From Nereocystis luetkeana (taxonomy: Eukaryota; Sar; Phaeophyceae; Laminariales; Laminariaceae): a stretch of 64,000 bases of DNA. Below the pieces are notes generated by a model. It made no database searches, was not told the origin of the DNA, and saw nothing but the letters and a program-made list of their open reading frames with translations. Below, one piece after another: positions 1 through 10,000 of the stretch; positions within the stretch are counted from its first letter, which is position 1; each line of letters begins with the position of its first letter. Location: assembly GCA_031213475.1 (NCBI GenBank), contig JARUPZ010000005.1, positions 6,630,988-6,694,987 of the forward strand, read 5' to 3'. The translations under genes were made by a program, and so were the position numbers.

Positions 1-204
1 CGAGCGCCTGACAAACACACGCCGCGACTTCGCAGCAAATCGATTAGATCGGAGCTCAGGCGCTTCGACCGAGGGCCACTATCGGCACGTGCCCCACGGT
101 GTAGGGGTGGGACGTACATTTTCTCAGGCTTCATTCTCACTTGGGGAGCTCCAAAATCTCGCCCCCAATTTTTGTTTTGATACGAAGAGATTAAACAAAA
201 AAAA

Positions 205-364
205 GAGTGCAGCATGAATGGTGTGCCGACGATGTCAGGTTATGGAGCCCGATCCGTCAGAAATATACGTAGCCAAAAAAATACTGGTATGTGCATACCA
301 ACGAAAAAAAAGGTGAAACATCAACGGTGTTCCGACGATATCAGGTTATGGAGCCCGATCCGTC

Positions 365-407
<43 letters not shown>

Positions 408-515
408 GCCGAAAAATGATGTGCACATCGCAAAAAAAAGGTGAAACATCAATTAATTGTGTTCCGACGATATCAGGTTATGGAGCCCGATTTGTGTCAG
501 ACATATTTTAGCCAA
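205..515. repeat. Three-unit tandem repeat with (AT)n
   Basis: Three diverged units share the core TCAGGTTATGGAGCCCGAT, starting near 234, 341 and 474. Spacing is about 107 and 133 bases. The middle unit has been expanded by an (AT)n run at about 366-404. No protein is supported here; the AT run only yields an Ile-Tyr repeat. The first 200 bases before the array show nothing I recognise. Confidence 0.8.
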
Positions 516-639
516 AAAGTGCTACACGCATCATAGAACGACTCTATACATGGTGAGTTACCGTACGATGTCCGACGCTTTTTCTTCTCGCCCCACCCCC
601 AATACCGACAAAACGCATGTCGTCAGCCCTCTCTCTCCA

Positions 640-990
640 CCCGCTGGAGGGTGTACTCGATATCATGCGCGGCCGCTTGGGAGGGGGAGAGGTGTACTCT
701 CGTAGGAGCATAGACCCTCGCATCCCTACAAATACCGGGACGGAGCACGTCGGGTTTTTGTTCACCGACCAGGCAGACATTACTCGCACCAAGCGCGAAG
801 CGAAACGTGAGGTGTTGGACGAGTCGCATGAAGGGTGAGCTGCATCCTGCTAAGAACCACTTTCGAGGCGGACTTGCTTTTGGATGACAGCGTCAAATAA
901 TTCATATTTTTCTGGTGTGGCCACCTCCAGAGACGGCAATGGGTTCACTACGTAACTGCCTCGTGGGTGCCTTACCATATACACACTACG
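640..990 (-). mobile_element. SINE-like repeat, family B, copy 1
   Basis: This copy matches others near 6.4, 11.7, 41.0 and 56.4 kb. Shared landmarks, read on the plus strand, are GTGTACTCGAT, CATAGACCCTCGCATCC, a block around CACCGACCAGGCAGACATT, CGCATGAAGGGTGAGCTGCATCC and AACTGCCTC. Read on the minus strand, the family ends in GAGTAC plus C-rich sequence, so the element points minus. Here the tail is poorly preserved. Open frames in it are shared by all copies and reflect the repeat, not a gene. Confidence 0.75.
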
Positions 991-1119
991 CCGCCGAGGG
1001 GGGGGGGGGAAGCCGGGTGACGAGTGGGAAGGGGTGTGTCCACTGAAAATCAACAATCTATTAGTCAGCATACCTTCCGTAGATTGTTTGCAGATTTACT
1101 GCGGCGTTGATCGTGCCTT

Positions 1120-1450
1120 TAGCTGGTGTGGTGGAACTTTTCCATAGTGTGGGCCCGTTGAGTTCCCCTCCTGAGACCCGCCGTTCCATGGAGGAGAAGC
1201 ACCACGTCGAGGCTTCACAGCAGTAAACTGCAAGACGATTGCCTCTTTTTTAAAAATAAGAAAGAAAAATATGGTGGTGCTATCTATCATTGAAGAAGGG
1301 ACCAAGCACATGTGATGAGTGTGTGAATTATGGAGTTTTGAAGTCGTCCTTGCGCATGCACCCAGCTGACGTGTAGTTGTCCATGCGCCAGCCGAGACGC
1401 ATCATTCCATGGAGGAGAAGCATCACGCCAAGGGTTCACAGCGGCAGCTA
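1120..1450. repeat. Direct repeat pair around CCATGGAGGAGAAGCA
   Basis: Two related segments near 1177-1225 and 1399-1447 both contain TTCCATGGAGGAGAAGCA followed by a similar TTCACAGC block. They lie about 220 bases apart in the same orientation. No coding function is visible. Confidence 0.6.
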
Positions 1451-1535
1451 CGAGGAAAGACTCACACTTACTAATAAAAAAACACTCTGGCGCTACACGA
1501 AGTGACCACTTAGTGACGAGAGCGCCTCGGACACA

Positions 1536-3903
1536 TCAGAAATCGTACATATCGTCGGCGACGCCCTTACTCTCTCCCGACCCGATACCGCCGCTACCGC
1601 CGCCCCCGCCCCCGCCCCCGCCGATCTTGCGCCGCCCCCCCTCGCCCGTAGAAGGCGCACCAGTTTTCTTGTTGTCTTCCTCGCTGCCGTCCCCATCAAG
1701 TGCCTCGTCCGCTGGCCCGGAAGGTGGGCTGCCCGCGATTCCGTTACCCACTGATACCTTGATCGACTCAATTGGCGACTGTCCCGCTTCCACGGTCGAA
1801 GAGAGCGAGGGAGTCGACTCACCCCACTGCTGGCGCCTCTCTCCTCCTCCTCCTCCTCCTCCTCCTCCTCTTCCTTCTCCCCCTCCTCCCCTCCTCTCCT
1901 CTTCGCCCCCCCCCCCTCCTGCTCCTCCTCTCTCTCTCCCTGCTGGTTTATGTTTCCTGCGGCTTCTGCTGCCGCTGCCGCTGCCGCTGCCGCTGCCGCT
2001 GCCATTGGCGCTGCCGCTGCTGCTGGTGGCGGAACAGTGCGTTGTCGTGGACGATTTTCTCTGCATCTGGTCCTTGTGCCACGCCCGGATCTCCGCCTTG
2101 GCCTTGTCGTCTATCTTGAGCTCGTCCGGTACCAGAGGCTGCCCGGTCAGGGGGCAGATGCTCCCCTGCTTGGAGATCCACAGCGCGATCATCTGGCGGT
2201 CGAACAGCTGGAAGACGAAAACGATCGACGGCAGACAGGCAAGCGACGCAACGAGACGCGCGAAGGTTGGTTGTTGTCGAATAGCAACAACCTTGTGGCG
2301 GATGGGATTCCACGAAACCGAAAAATCACGACGGAGGGGGAGAGGGGAAACGTCGAGGGTGCATGAGGAAAGGAGGGGTGCGGGTGAAACGAAGATACAG
2401 AAAAAGCGGCGGCGGCGTTGGCGGTAGTTGGGAGGGGCAGCGGTATCGATTGTACAATATGGTATCTGAAAAAATAGCATCATGATAGGTCTAATTCCTA
2501 CTGAATACGAATTCCCACCGAACACACTGCGAGCGTACATAGCACGTTCTTAGGGATCGGGAAACGATGTGATATTAACCTGCAGTTTGTTGTTATAAAT
2601 ATAGTTAGGCGTTCTGGTTCATATTCTGCGGATGAGCACATATCAGTAGTACGTAGCTCACTTTAGGATTTTACTCGTGTATGGCTGCCTCAGCAAAAGC
2701 GCACCAGTGCAAATGAACAACAACACAGAAACCAGTGGGCGAATCGAAGTCGCCTCGACCGGAAAGAAATGTTCCCGAGGGCAGGAGCCCCGCCCCCGCC
2801 ACTTTCGCAGCAAGACCAACCCCCTCGTATTATAGTGATCACAGGAAACAAAAAAATAAAATGTGACGGAAAAGCAAAGCATTAAAACAACACAAATCAC
2901 ACGAAAAGCATCGGCCACACGCAGCACTGGTCACACGTATACATAGCAGCACGGGCTGCTTGCGGGTACAGGGGCAAGCGGCCTTGTGTAGCGACAAAGA
3001 AAAACAATAAAACACCGAGGAGGTATGGGTACGACTTCGTACGCGCGCAGCATGGCATTGTCCCTCACTCCTTCGATGCTGTTTAGGTGCATGCTGCACA
3101 CCTCTTGTCGGATGGGAAAATACTGCCCCAACTGCAGCGCGTTCACGTTTCAAAACGAGGTTGGAGTCACCCCACGGTCGGGGCTGCACTTTTTTTCGCC
3201 AAAGGTTTCTGACCGATTGAGTCCCTTAAGTGAGGAACTACCAGTTGGGATGAAAAGGTTACTCGCATATTCGTTTGAGGACTAGCGCATACAAGTGCCG
3301 GTCGGGTGGCACCAACGAATTTCTTCCAAGTATTGTATCGGGTGAGATATTGAGCTCCTAATGTAAGGGGCTCAGGAACTTCTGGTGCGCCCTTGCTGTG
3401 GGATTGCTCGTTGACAAGGCCATACTTTTTCGGGATGGGCAGGGGGGGGGGGTCGGTATCGCTATAATTATGGTTTTAGAAAGGCTAAACGTTGCGAAAA
3501 GAGGCACGCAAATCACACCTCCACACACATATGTACATACCGGTATATACTTCGTATGCGCTTCATTCATGTCATTGGACTTTGCTTTCGATCGTGCCTT
3601 TCACTTTTCAGCTCAAACCCTCAGCAGCAGTAGCCGTGGTCACAGGTGCCACCTCTACCCCCCCCCCCCCCCCCCCCCCCTGCCCCCGGGTACGTGGCCT
3701 CATTACGTATAACAATGCTCAAGGAAAGTTCAGCATTCACACTCCTCGTCGAATCGCATCGAAAGTTGTTGTACACGCCGAATACTCACGTGTCCGTACG
3801 GAGTCCTGACTGGGTCCCTCGCAACCCGTTTAGACAGCTGACAGATGATACTGTCCGGTGCTTGTCCCTCGTCTGTCGTGCCGGGCATCCTCAGGGACGT
3901 CAT
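1536..3903 (-). CDS. U-box domain protein (probable E3 ubiquitin ligase)
   Basis: Two exons on the minus strand, 3903-3790 and 2207-1536, joined by a phase-0 intron (GTGAGT donor at 3789, CAG acceptor at 2208). Only after joining does the U-box become whole: DSIICQLSKRVARDPV and TPYGH in exon 1, then LFDRQMIALW and CPLTGQPL in exon 2. This fits the U-box pattern of a conserved Pro-Tyr-Gly turn, an acidic-Arg helix start and a Cys-Pro strand. U-box proteins pass ubiquitin from an E2 to substrates without zinc. The domain covers about residues 17-80 of a predicted 261. The rest is low-complexity Ser/Gly/Glu sequence and carries no second domain I recognise. ATG 3903 is the nearest start to the domain. 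The frame stays open upstream through a Gly/Ser tract to the MITE at 4128, so further 5' coding sequence is possible. The domain call is firm; the substrate is unknown. Confidence 0.82.
3657..3681. repeat. Poly-C run in the U-box gene intron
   Basis: An uninterrupted C tract of about 22 bases lies inside the 1.6 kb U-box intron. The rest of that intron (2208-3789) contains a weak family-E motif (TTGAGCTCC-type, near 3225-3375) and no coding sequence I can support. Confidence 0.7.
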
Positions 3904-4127
3904 ATCTCTGCCACCGCCCCCACCCCCGCTCCCGCTCCCGCCGCTGCCGCGACTTGTTCTGGCGTTGCCCCCCCCTGCCCCTCCGCCAACGCCCTCCCCG
4001 CCGTTGCGCCACCGGTGGTCGCTTGGGTGGTGGGCTGGCGAATGAGAGCCGCGCAGAGGACGTCGGTCTCCGGGGTCTCCTTTTTCTTCCCCGGGGGTGA
4101 CTTCGTTGCCGCCGATCTGCACTGCTA

Positions 4128-4232
4128 TTACGGGGGACCATAGTAAATAGGACCAAAATTTGTTGGTAAATGTTGGGTAATATATAGTTTTTTGTGCCTA
4201 CCGTAGGTCCCATTTAATATGTCCCCCCGAAT
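4128..4232. mobile_element. Hairpin MITE, family A, copy 1
   Basis: The ends TTACGGGGGACCATAG and a degenerate GTCCCCCCGAA are inverted, with TA on the left edge. The interior resembles the family interior (GGACCAAA, GTAGGTCC). The right edge runs into ATTATTAATAG, the motif proposed below as an excision scar. It sits about 220 bases upstream of the proposed U-box start, so it may lie in that gene's 5' leader or promoter. Confidence 0.85.
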
Positions 4233-4330
4233 TATTAATAGTGGCGATCATCAAGAGAGGGGGGCGGGGGGCTTGCCAAGGGAAGCGTTTTTTCAACAAA
4301 AACGGATTGAGTTGGTGATGGTCACAGAAA

Positions 4331-4443
4331 GGAGGGAAGGAAGGAAGGAAGGAAGGAAGGAAGGAAGGAAGGAAGGAAGGAAGGAAGGAAGGGAGGAAGA
4401 AAGGAAGGGAGGAAGGAAGGAAGGGAGGAAAGAAGGAAGGATG
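4331..4443. repeat. (GGAA)n microsatellite
   Basis: Roughly 25 tandem GGAA units with a few GGGA interruptions. The long Lys/Glu/Gly or Phe/Leu/Pro open frames here are artefacts of the repeat. Confidence 0.95.
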
Positions 4444-4721
4444 GAAGAGGTTGGTGCGGGGAGCGGGGGTTGGCAGGGGGAAACAATCCACACGTCCAGC
4501 TCTGAATTGGTGGCGAACTGGGGGAAACAGCTACCAGTACATAAACCGCTGCCCCGCGTCAATTTTCTCCTCCTCCTCCTCCTTGTGCATATTTTTATCA
4601 AGCATGATGCTGTCCTTGTCTGGTCTGCGACGACGCAACATACATCGCCTGCTGCGATGCCTTTCGTCGCGATGACGCACATGCGACTCGCGCGGTGCGA
4701 GTGCGAGGGGGGGGGGCGTAC

Positions 4722-6413
4722 TCATTTGTTGCTCGCCTTAGTCATTTGACCATTGACCACGCATCCCATTCGAGACGGAGCACCGTTCCTACTCCTAATA
4801 GAGACACCTCCAACAATTGGGCGCTCATTACGTTGTTTCCATATATTACGTAGAAATGTTTTGCTAATCTTATCCCCTTCCTGTTTGGCCGACTGTGGCC
4901 ACCATCTATCTCCTAGGATAGGGATCGTTTTCTTGCTGCTATCTAGTGTGTCAAACTCCTCCATGTCACATTCTTCTATTTCCCTCATCTCCTCTTCTAA
5001 CACATCCCGTTCCTCCTTGTATATTTCACATTCTCCTACTATGTGAGTTCTGCTCTCTATCGCTTTGCCACACGGGCACATCTGTGCATCTATTTCCTCC
5101 TCCTCCCGGCTACTGGTATACCTCTTTCTTCTTTCTGGCAAGTCCAGGTCGCCTACACGAAACCGCAGCTTCAGCGTTTCCGCGAAGTCCATTGGGCCGT
5201 GCAGATACGTTTTCATTCCTATTCCTTCCCTCAATCTCCCGTATATCTCTAGGTGTTTTTCCGATTCCACCTTGTTTTGTAGCGCTAGCCTTTCCCTTCT
5301 TTCTATCCTTTCTTCTACTTCTGCCTTGTACTTCCCAAACTTCCCGGCGAACATCACCTCTTCTTGGTTTCCCCCTATATCCTTCCATACTTTCTCAACT
5401 ACGCTATCCCACCTTATTCCAGTTCGCCCTTTTGTTACTTTCTCCCATACAGCTTTATCAACTATGGCCGGCAACCTCTTTTTTGGCATGTTCCTTACTT
5501 TATATTGCCATTTCAACTTTCTCATATCCTTGTTTGTCTTGAGTGGGTGCATTCCCAGTTCTGCTCTTAATACTGTATTACTAGTCGTACTTGAGCATCT
5601 TGGGATTTTTTTAGCTGCTGTCATCTGTACTGTTTCCAACTGTTTTACGAGTTTTGCATTCCCTTCCCATACTTCTCCTGCATATTCTAGCTTTGGTACT
5701 ATCACATTCATCAGGATACATGTCTTAATCCTGGTGTCAAGGTGCGAGTCTGTTAGGATCGCATCCATCTTGCCTATGTGTGCTTTACCCTTTCCTATTA
5801 CTTTTGCTATATGTGTATCCCAAGAGCAGTCTTTTGAGATTTCTACTCCAAGGTACGTATACTGGTCTACGATCGGCAATTCATCTTCTCCCCACTTCCA
5901 ACTGAAATTTATCGGGTTCACCTTATCTTCGTTACAAACAACTACTGCGCATTTCTTGACGTTCGCCGTCACCCTCAATTTCCTAGTGTATTCTAGCGCG
6001 TTCTCTATTTGTTTCTGCAATCCTTCGGGTGTTTCTGATATCCCCACGAAGTCATCAGCAAACATCAATCCCGACACTGTATCTTCCCCTACCGTGACTC
6101 CCTGCCTTGCTGTTTCAACTGCTACTATCAGGTCGTTAATATATATCTTGAATAGGTTGGGTGACAGCGTACATCCCTTTGCAACTCCTTGTAAAATATC
6201 AACATACTTCGATATTTCCCCGTCCAGCATCACAGCACTTCTCGCACATTCCATCATTTTTTTCATCATTCTCCACATCTTTCCTCTGATTCCTATTTCC
6301 CATAGTTTTTTCCACAATCCATTTCTCCATACTGTGTCGTAGGCCTTCTGTGCATCTAGAAAGAAACAGTACGCTGGTAGTCCCGCGTCTTTCCTACCTT
6401 GGATTATCAGTGC
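4722..6413 (-). mobile_element. LINE (non-LTR retrotransposon), 5' truncated, reverse transcriptase frame open
   Basis: One long minus-strand frame encodes the C-terminal part of a LINE polyprotein. Reverse transcriptase landmarks in order are FFLDAQKAYDTVWRNGLW, the GVAKGCTLSPNLF block, the catalytic MFADDFVG (the Y/F-x-D-D box) and YTYLGVEISKDCSW. A C-terminal zinc-binding-like CPCGKAIESRTHIVGEC follows. The 5' end is cut off inside the RT domain, before the first palm motifs, so the endonuclease is missing and this copy cannot move alone. The frame is uninterrupted, which suggests a fairly young insertion. The stop codon TGA lies in AAATGAGTACG, immediately followed by a C run: the 3' UTR is essentially absent. 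A TCGCAC hexamer follows the C run at both edges and is a likely target-site duplication. The family is probably in the Jockey/I/R1 group by the terminal zinc motif, but that is inference. Confidence 0.9.
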
Positions 6414-6423
6414 GAGGGGGGGG

Positions 6424-6870
6424 GGGGGTGTACTCGATAGGAGAGATGTACTCGATCTCATGCATGGCCGTAGTCGTATGACCATAGACCCTCGCATCCC
6501 TACAATGCCGGGACGGAGCATGTCGGGTTTTCACCGACCAGGCAGACATTGCTTGCACCAAGCGCGAAGCGCCGTGAGATGTCTGGCGAGTCGCATGAAG
6601 GGTGAGCTGCATCCTACTATTACGGGGGACCATAGTTAACAGGACCTATGGTACACATAAAAACCTATATGTTTAACCATTTTTACTAACAATATTTGGT
6701 CCTGTTAACTATGGCCCCCCGTAATAAGAACCGCTTTTGAGGCGGGCTTGCATATGGACGACAGCTTCAATGAGTTGATTTAATTTCCGGTGTAGGCATT
6801 TCCAGAGACAGCACTGGGAGTACTATGTAACTGCCTCTTGGGCGCCTTACCTTGAACACTACGTGATACG
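6424..6870 (-). mobile_element. SINE-like repeat, family B, copy 2, interrupted by a MITE
   Basis: This is the longest family-B copy. It carries the poly-G (poly-C on minus) end at 6417-6429, the doubled GTACTCGAT block, the CCGACCAGGCAGACATT block and the AACTGCCTCTTGGGCGCC end. It is split by the family-A MITE at 6620-6724. Joining the two sides at one TA restores the sequence seen in the uninterrupted copies. It lies directly upstream (on minus) of the LINE, which appears to have inserted at its C-rich tail. Confidence 0.85.
6620..6724. mobile_element. Hairpin MITE, family A, copy 2, with TA target duplication
   Basis: The element runs from TTACGGGGGACCATAG to CTATGGCCCCCCGTAA and is flanked by TA at 6618-6619 and 6725-6726. 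The host repeat reads CATCCTAC-TA-AGAACCGC in empty copies, so insertion duplicated TA. The first and last ~27 bases are near-perfect inverted repeats around a short AT-rich core, so the strand can fold into a hairpin. TA duplication is the hallmark of the Tc1/mariner superfamily. There is no coding capacity. Confidence 0.93.
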
Positions 6871-7034
6871 ATCATTCCCAATTGTGCGGAGTAAAGGTTC
6901 TTTACCTCGTACAAATGATCTAACTGGGGGGGGGGGGGGGGGGAGGAATGTCCACACAGCTGCTGCAGCGTTTTGTTGAACCGTCCGATATTTGACGCTT
7001 GTTTGCGACATTTATTTCGGAGATAAATTTTGAT
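6871..7034. other. Gene-free spacer with poly-G run
   Basis: Between the SINE-like repeat and the 3' end of the ankyrin gene there is only a G run (about 6928-6944) and unremarkable sequence. No terminator or polyadenylation signal could be assigned with confidence. Confidence 0.5.
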
Positions 7035-10000
7035 TTAGAGCACGTTCAGCTTCGCTCGCGGGAGTCTTTCTCGACCCTCACCCCCGATAGCATCGTCACC
7101 TGATAGCATCATACCTGGTGGCCGGCCGAGCGCGGGTAATTCTCCCAAAATGTCCCCCTTGTGCAGAACTCCCACCCCCCCACCCCCCTCGAAACCCTCC
7201 AGCTCGCCGCCACCCCCCCGGCCGCGGCCGTGGCTTGGAGGGCTCGAGGAACTCGTCGGCGCCTTAGCCCTTCGAGGAGGGGTCGATGGTGTACGCCCTT
7301 CGTTCGCCTTTGCAGCTTTCGCGGCATCCCCTCCATCCCTATTGCTGTCGTCACCCTCCTCCCCTTCCCCCTTGGCCTCCTCGTCCGTCTGAAAAGGCGA
7401 TACACAAATCGTGTATGTTCGCACGCGGTGGGGAACCCGCGTGAAAACTCAAAAAAAGAGTCGAATAGCGCGGTCGTTTTGTGATCATATAGGCTATACG
7501 GGTAGGAGGAGGTCGGATTTCTTTGTTTTTTTTTGGCCCGAGTGGGGGGGGGGGGGCACACGTCAAGGCTTCTCTTTTGGCCTTAACAAACTGTTTTTAG
7601 TGTAGGGGGCGGTCAGTTAGGGGTCCGTTAGGGAGTAAAAAACCGCGGTCGCCTTATGACAGTATTTTCGTTTTGGGATATAACCAAAAATGGGTATACC
7701 TACGCCTTTTGGGCCACTAATAGGTACACTGCGGATTACGCCCTGGAAAAAGCTTCCTGGCGCCGACTGATATTTGGCCTGCGCTCCATCGTACCTACCT
7801 ACGAATGGCTCAAAAGGCCAAGGTATACCTATTATGAGCTACTCAACTTCCGTCGCACTTACTTTTGGCTTCAACTGTACCTAGAAATGGCTCGAACGAT
7901 CACTTTCTCGCTACTGAAATATAGGCAGTCGGTCACACCAGACGCCGGGACTGTCAACCAGCTGACCTTGCCTGTCAACACAAACGCCCGAAAAGACTGC
8001 GGAAAACAGCACGAACACGAACGCAGGTGGCGTCCGAGATAGCACAGGTCACCCTTTCCTCTGAAGTTCATACCAACCCACGCATTCGAATTTCTTATAT
8101 TTTTTTTTGTAGAAGCTCAGCTTGTCTCGTGTTCTTATGGTGCCCTAGTTCTTAACAGAGCTAGCCGCGGCACGCTTGTGTAGTACCAGGTATATTACTA
8201 AAGGAGTATCAATAGTTGGTCTGTCAACTGCTCTATCATTGATTGACGCCTTCTACTTCCGCCGCCACGCCTCATCATGCAGCAGCTCACGATAACCCTG
8301 ACCCATCCCCACGTGCACTCATCGTTTACCCATACCATAATATCTGGGGCAGTGTTGATGGTGGTGGCGGGTGGCACCGCCGCCACGCTAGACGTGCTCA
8401 TTAAAAACGATGCCGGTTAACGTTATTATGCTCGACTGGTGGTAGCCTGTCTTGTTACTATTACGGGGGACCATAGTAAATAGGACCAAATATTGTTAGT
8501 AAAAACAGGCAAATATATAGGTGTTTGTGTATACCGTAGGTCCTACTAAGCATGGTCCCCCGTAATAGCGGTTAGGGTTACCGCGCCCTGCCCATACAGC
8601 GGTATAGACACAGTGCGAATAGTCGTACCACGACATGTGTCCGCATTTAGGATACGGTATCTCGCACGTAGGTCAAGCGTGATGATCACTCGGTTGGGAC
8701 AATCAAAGGTAGGATAGTCGGTCATCTCGAGACAGCATGGATGGTGTGACGTCGGGTACACCGGTAGGGGGTCCGACTGCCCTTTCGATCTAGAAAACTC
8801 TTTCGAGTACGATGTCGCGTCTCGGACGGCATACCGATGGAGGTAGCACATTTCCGCTATTTCGTTTCTGAAATACGGGGTTCATTGACCCCTAATCGTC
8901 GGGAAAAAACGTTTTGTAGACTCGGGTCATGGGATTATTCGCCGCGATGCATACCAGGTATTGATTTTTGCTGAAGTCTGTTTTCGGGCGAGGTATCGAG
9001 CTCTTCAAATGAGGAGCCTCAGAAAAATTGGGGTGAGCCTCTATCGTAGAACGCCTCACATGCATGCGTGGTTTATACGGCGACTTTCGGCTCGTGCCAA
9101 CTATGGACAGCCACGTAGGTTTCCTCTCTTTTTTTCTCGGCTAGATGGCGCTTGTGTTCTTCATGTGTTTTTACTTCTGGTTGTTTTCGGCCTGTGTCTC
9201 GCGCGAGTTCGCAAGGTACCCTCGGTGCGGCGCGCTGTCCTGTTGCCGATAGGACGCGAGTGTATTCAGAACACCCAGCCCGCAGATGGAGGTCCCGCGG
9301 TCAAACTTCTGATATTTTTCGCTTGGGACACGTGCGTTTCATGGTTGTACTCGTATACGTATCGTGTGACGGCAATGTCATGACCGCGGTGCTGAGAAAC
9401 ACAGGCAGGAAGCGTTCTACGATAGAGGTTCACCCTAATTTTTCGGAGGCTCCTCACTTAAGGGGCTCCATACCTCGCCCGAAACCTGACTCCAGCAAAA
9501 ATCAAATTGCATCGCGGTGAATAATCCCATGGCCCGAGTCTAAAAAAGTGTTTTTTTTCGCGAAATCAAGATTGGCATTCCGACAATTTGGGCTCAAGGA
9601 ACCCCGTTTTCAGAAACAGAATAGCGGAAATGTGCTACCTCTATCGTAGAACGGGTCGCAGCAACGACAAAAGAGTATACATGGACGTTGTACGTACTGA
9701 AGAATTACAGTAGACATAGTGCAGTCTATGCATGGCTGAAGACACACATGCAGAACAGGAGAATTTTCGGTATACACGTGTACGTAGTATTTTAGCATAC
9801 GTCTGAGTTACACAACCAACCATCGGCGCGGTCCAACCAACATTCCATAGCAAACGCGGGTGAATGAATACGGAAATAATATGAACTCGGGCTGGATTGG
9901 GGCCGGGCAAATTGCGGTTGGCCGCTTCTCTGTATTGACGAAAAGACCGGCTTCGTGGTGGTGGTGTTAGCTAGCTGGCTCGTCGCGGGGGACAGCGAGC

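Noticed and set aside
1513-2427. Long plus-strand proline/leucine-rich frame of 304 codons
   Set aside because: It is the antisense of the U-box exon and owes its length to GC-rich triplet repeats.
4219-4749. Lys/Glu/Gly-rich frame of 176 codons
   Set aside because: Produced by the (GGAA)n array.
5065-6342. Plus-strand frame of 425 codons
   Set aside because: Antisense shadow of the LINE reverse transcriptase, whose motifs are all on minus.
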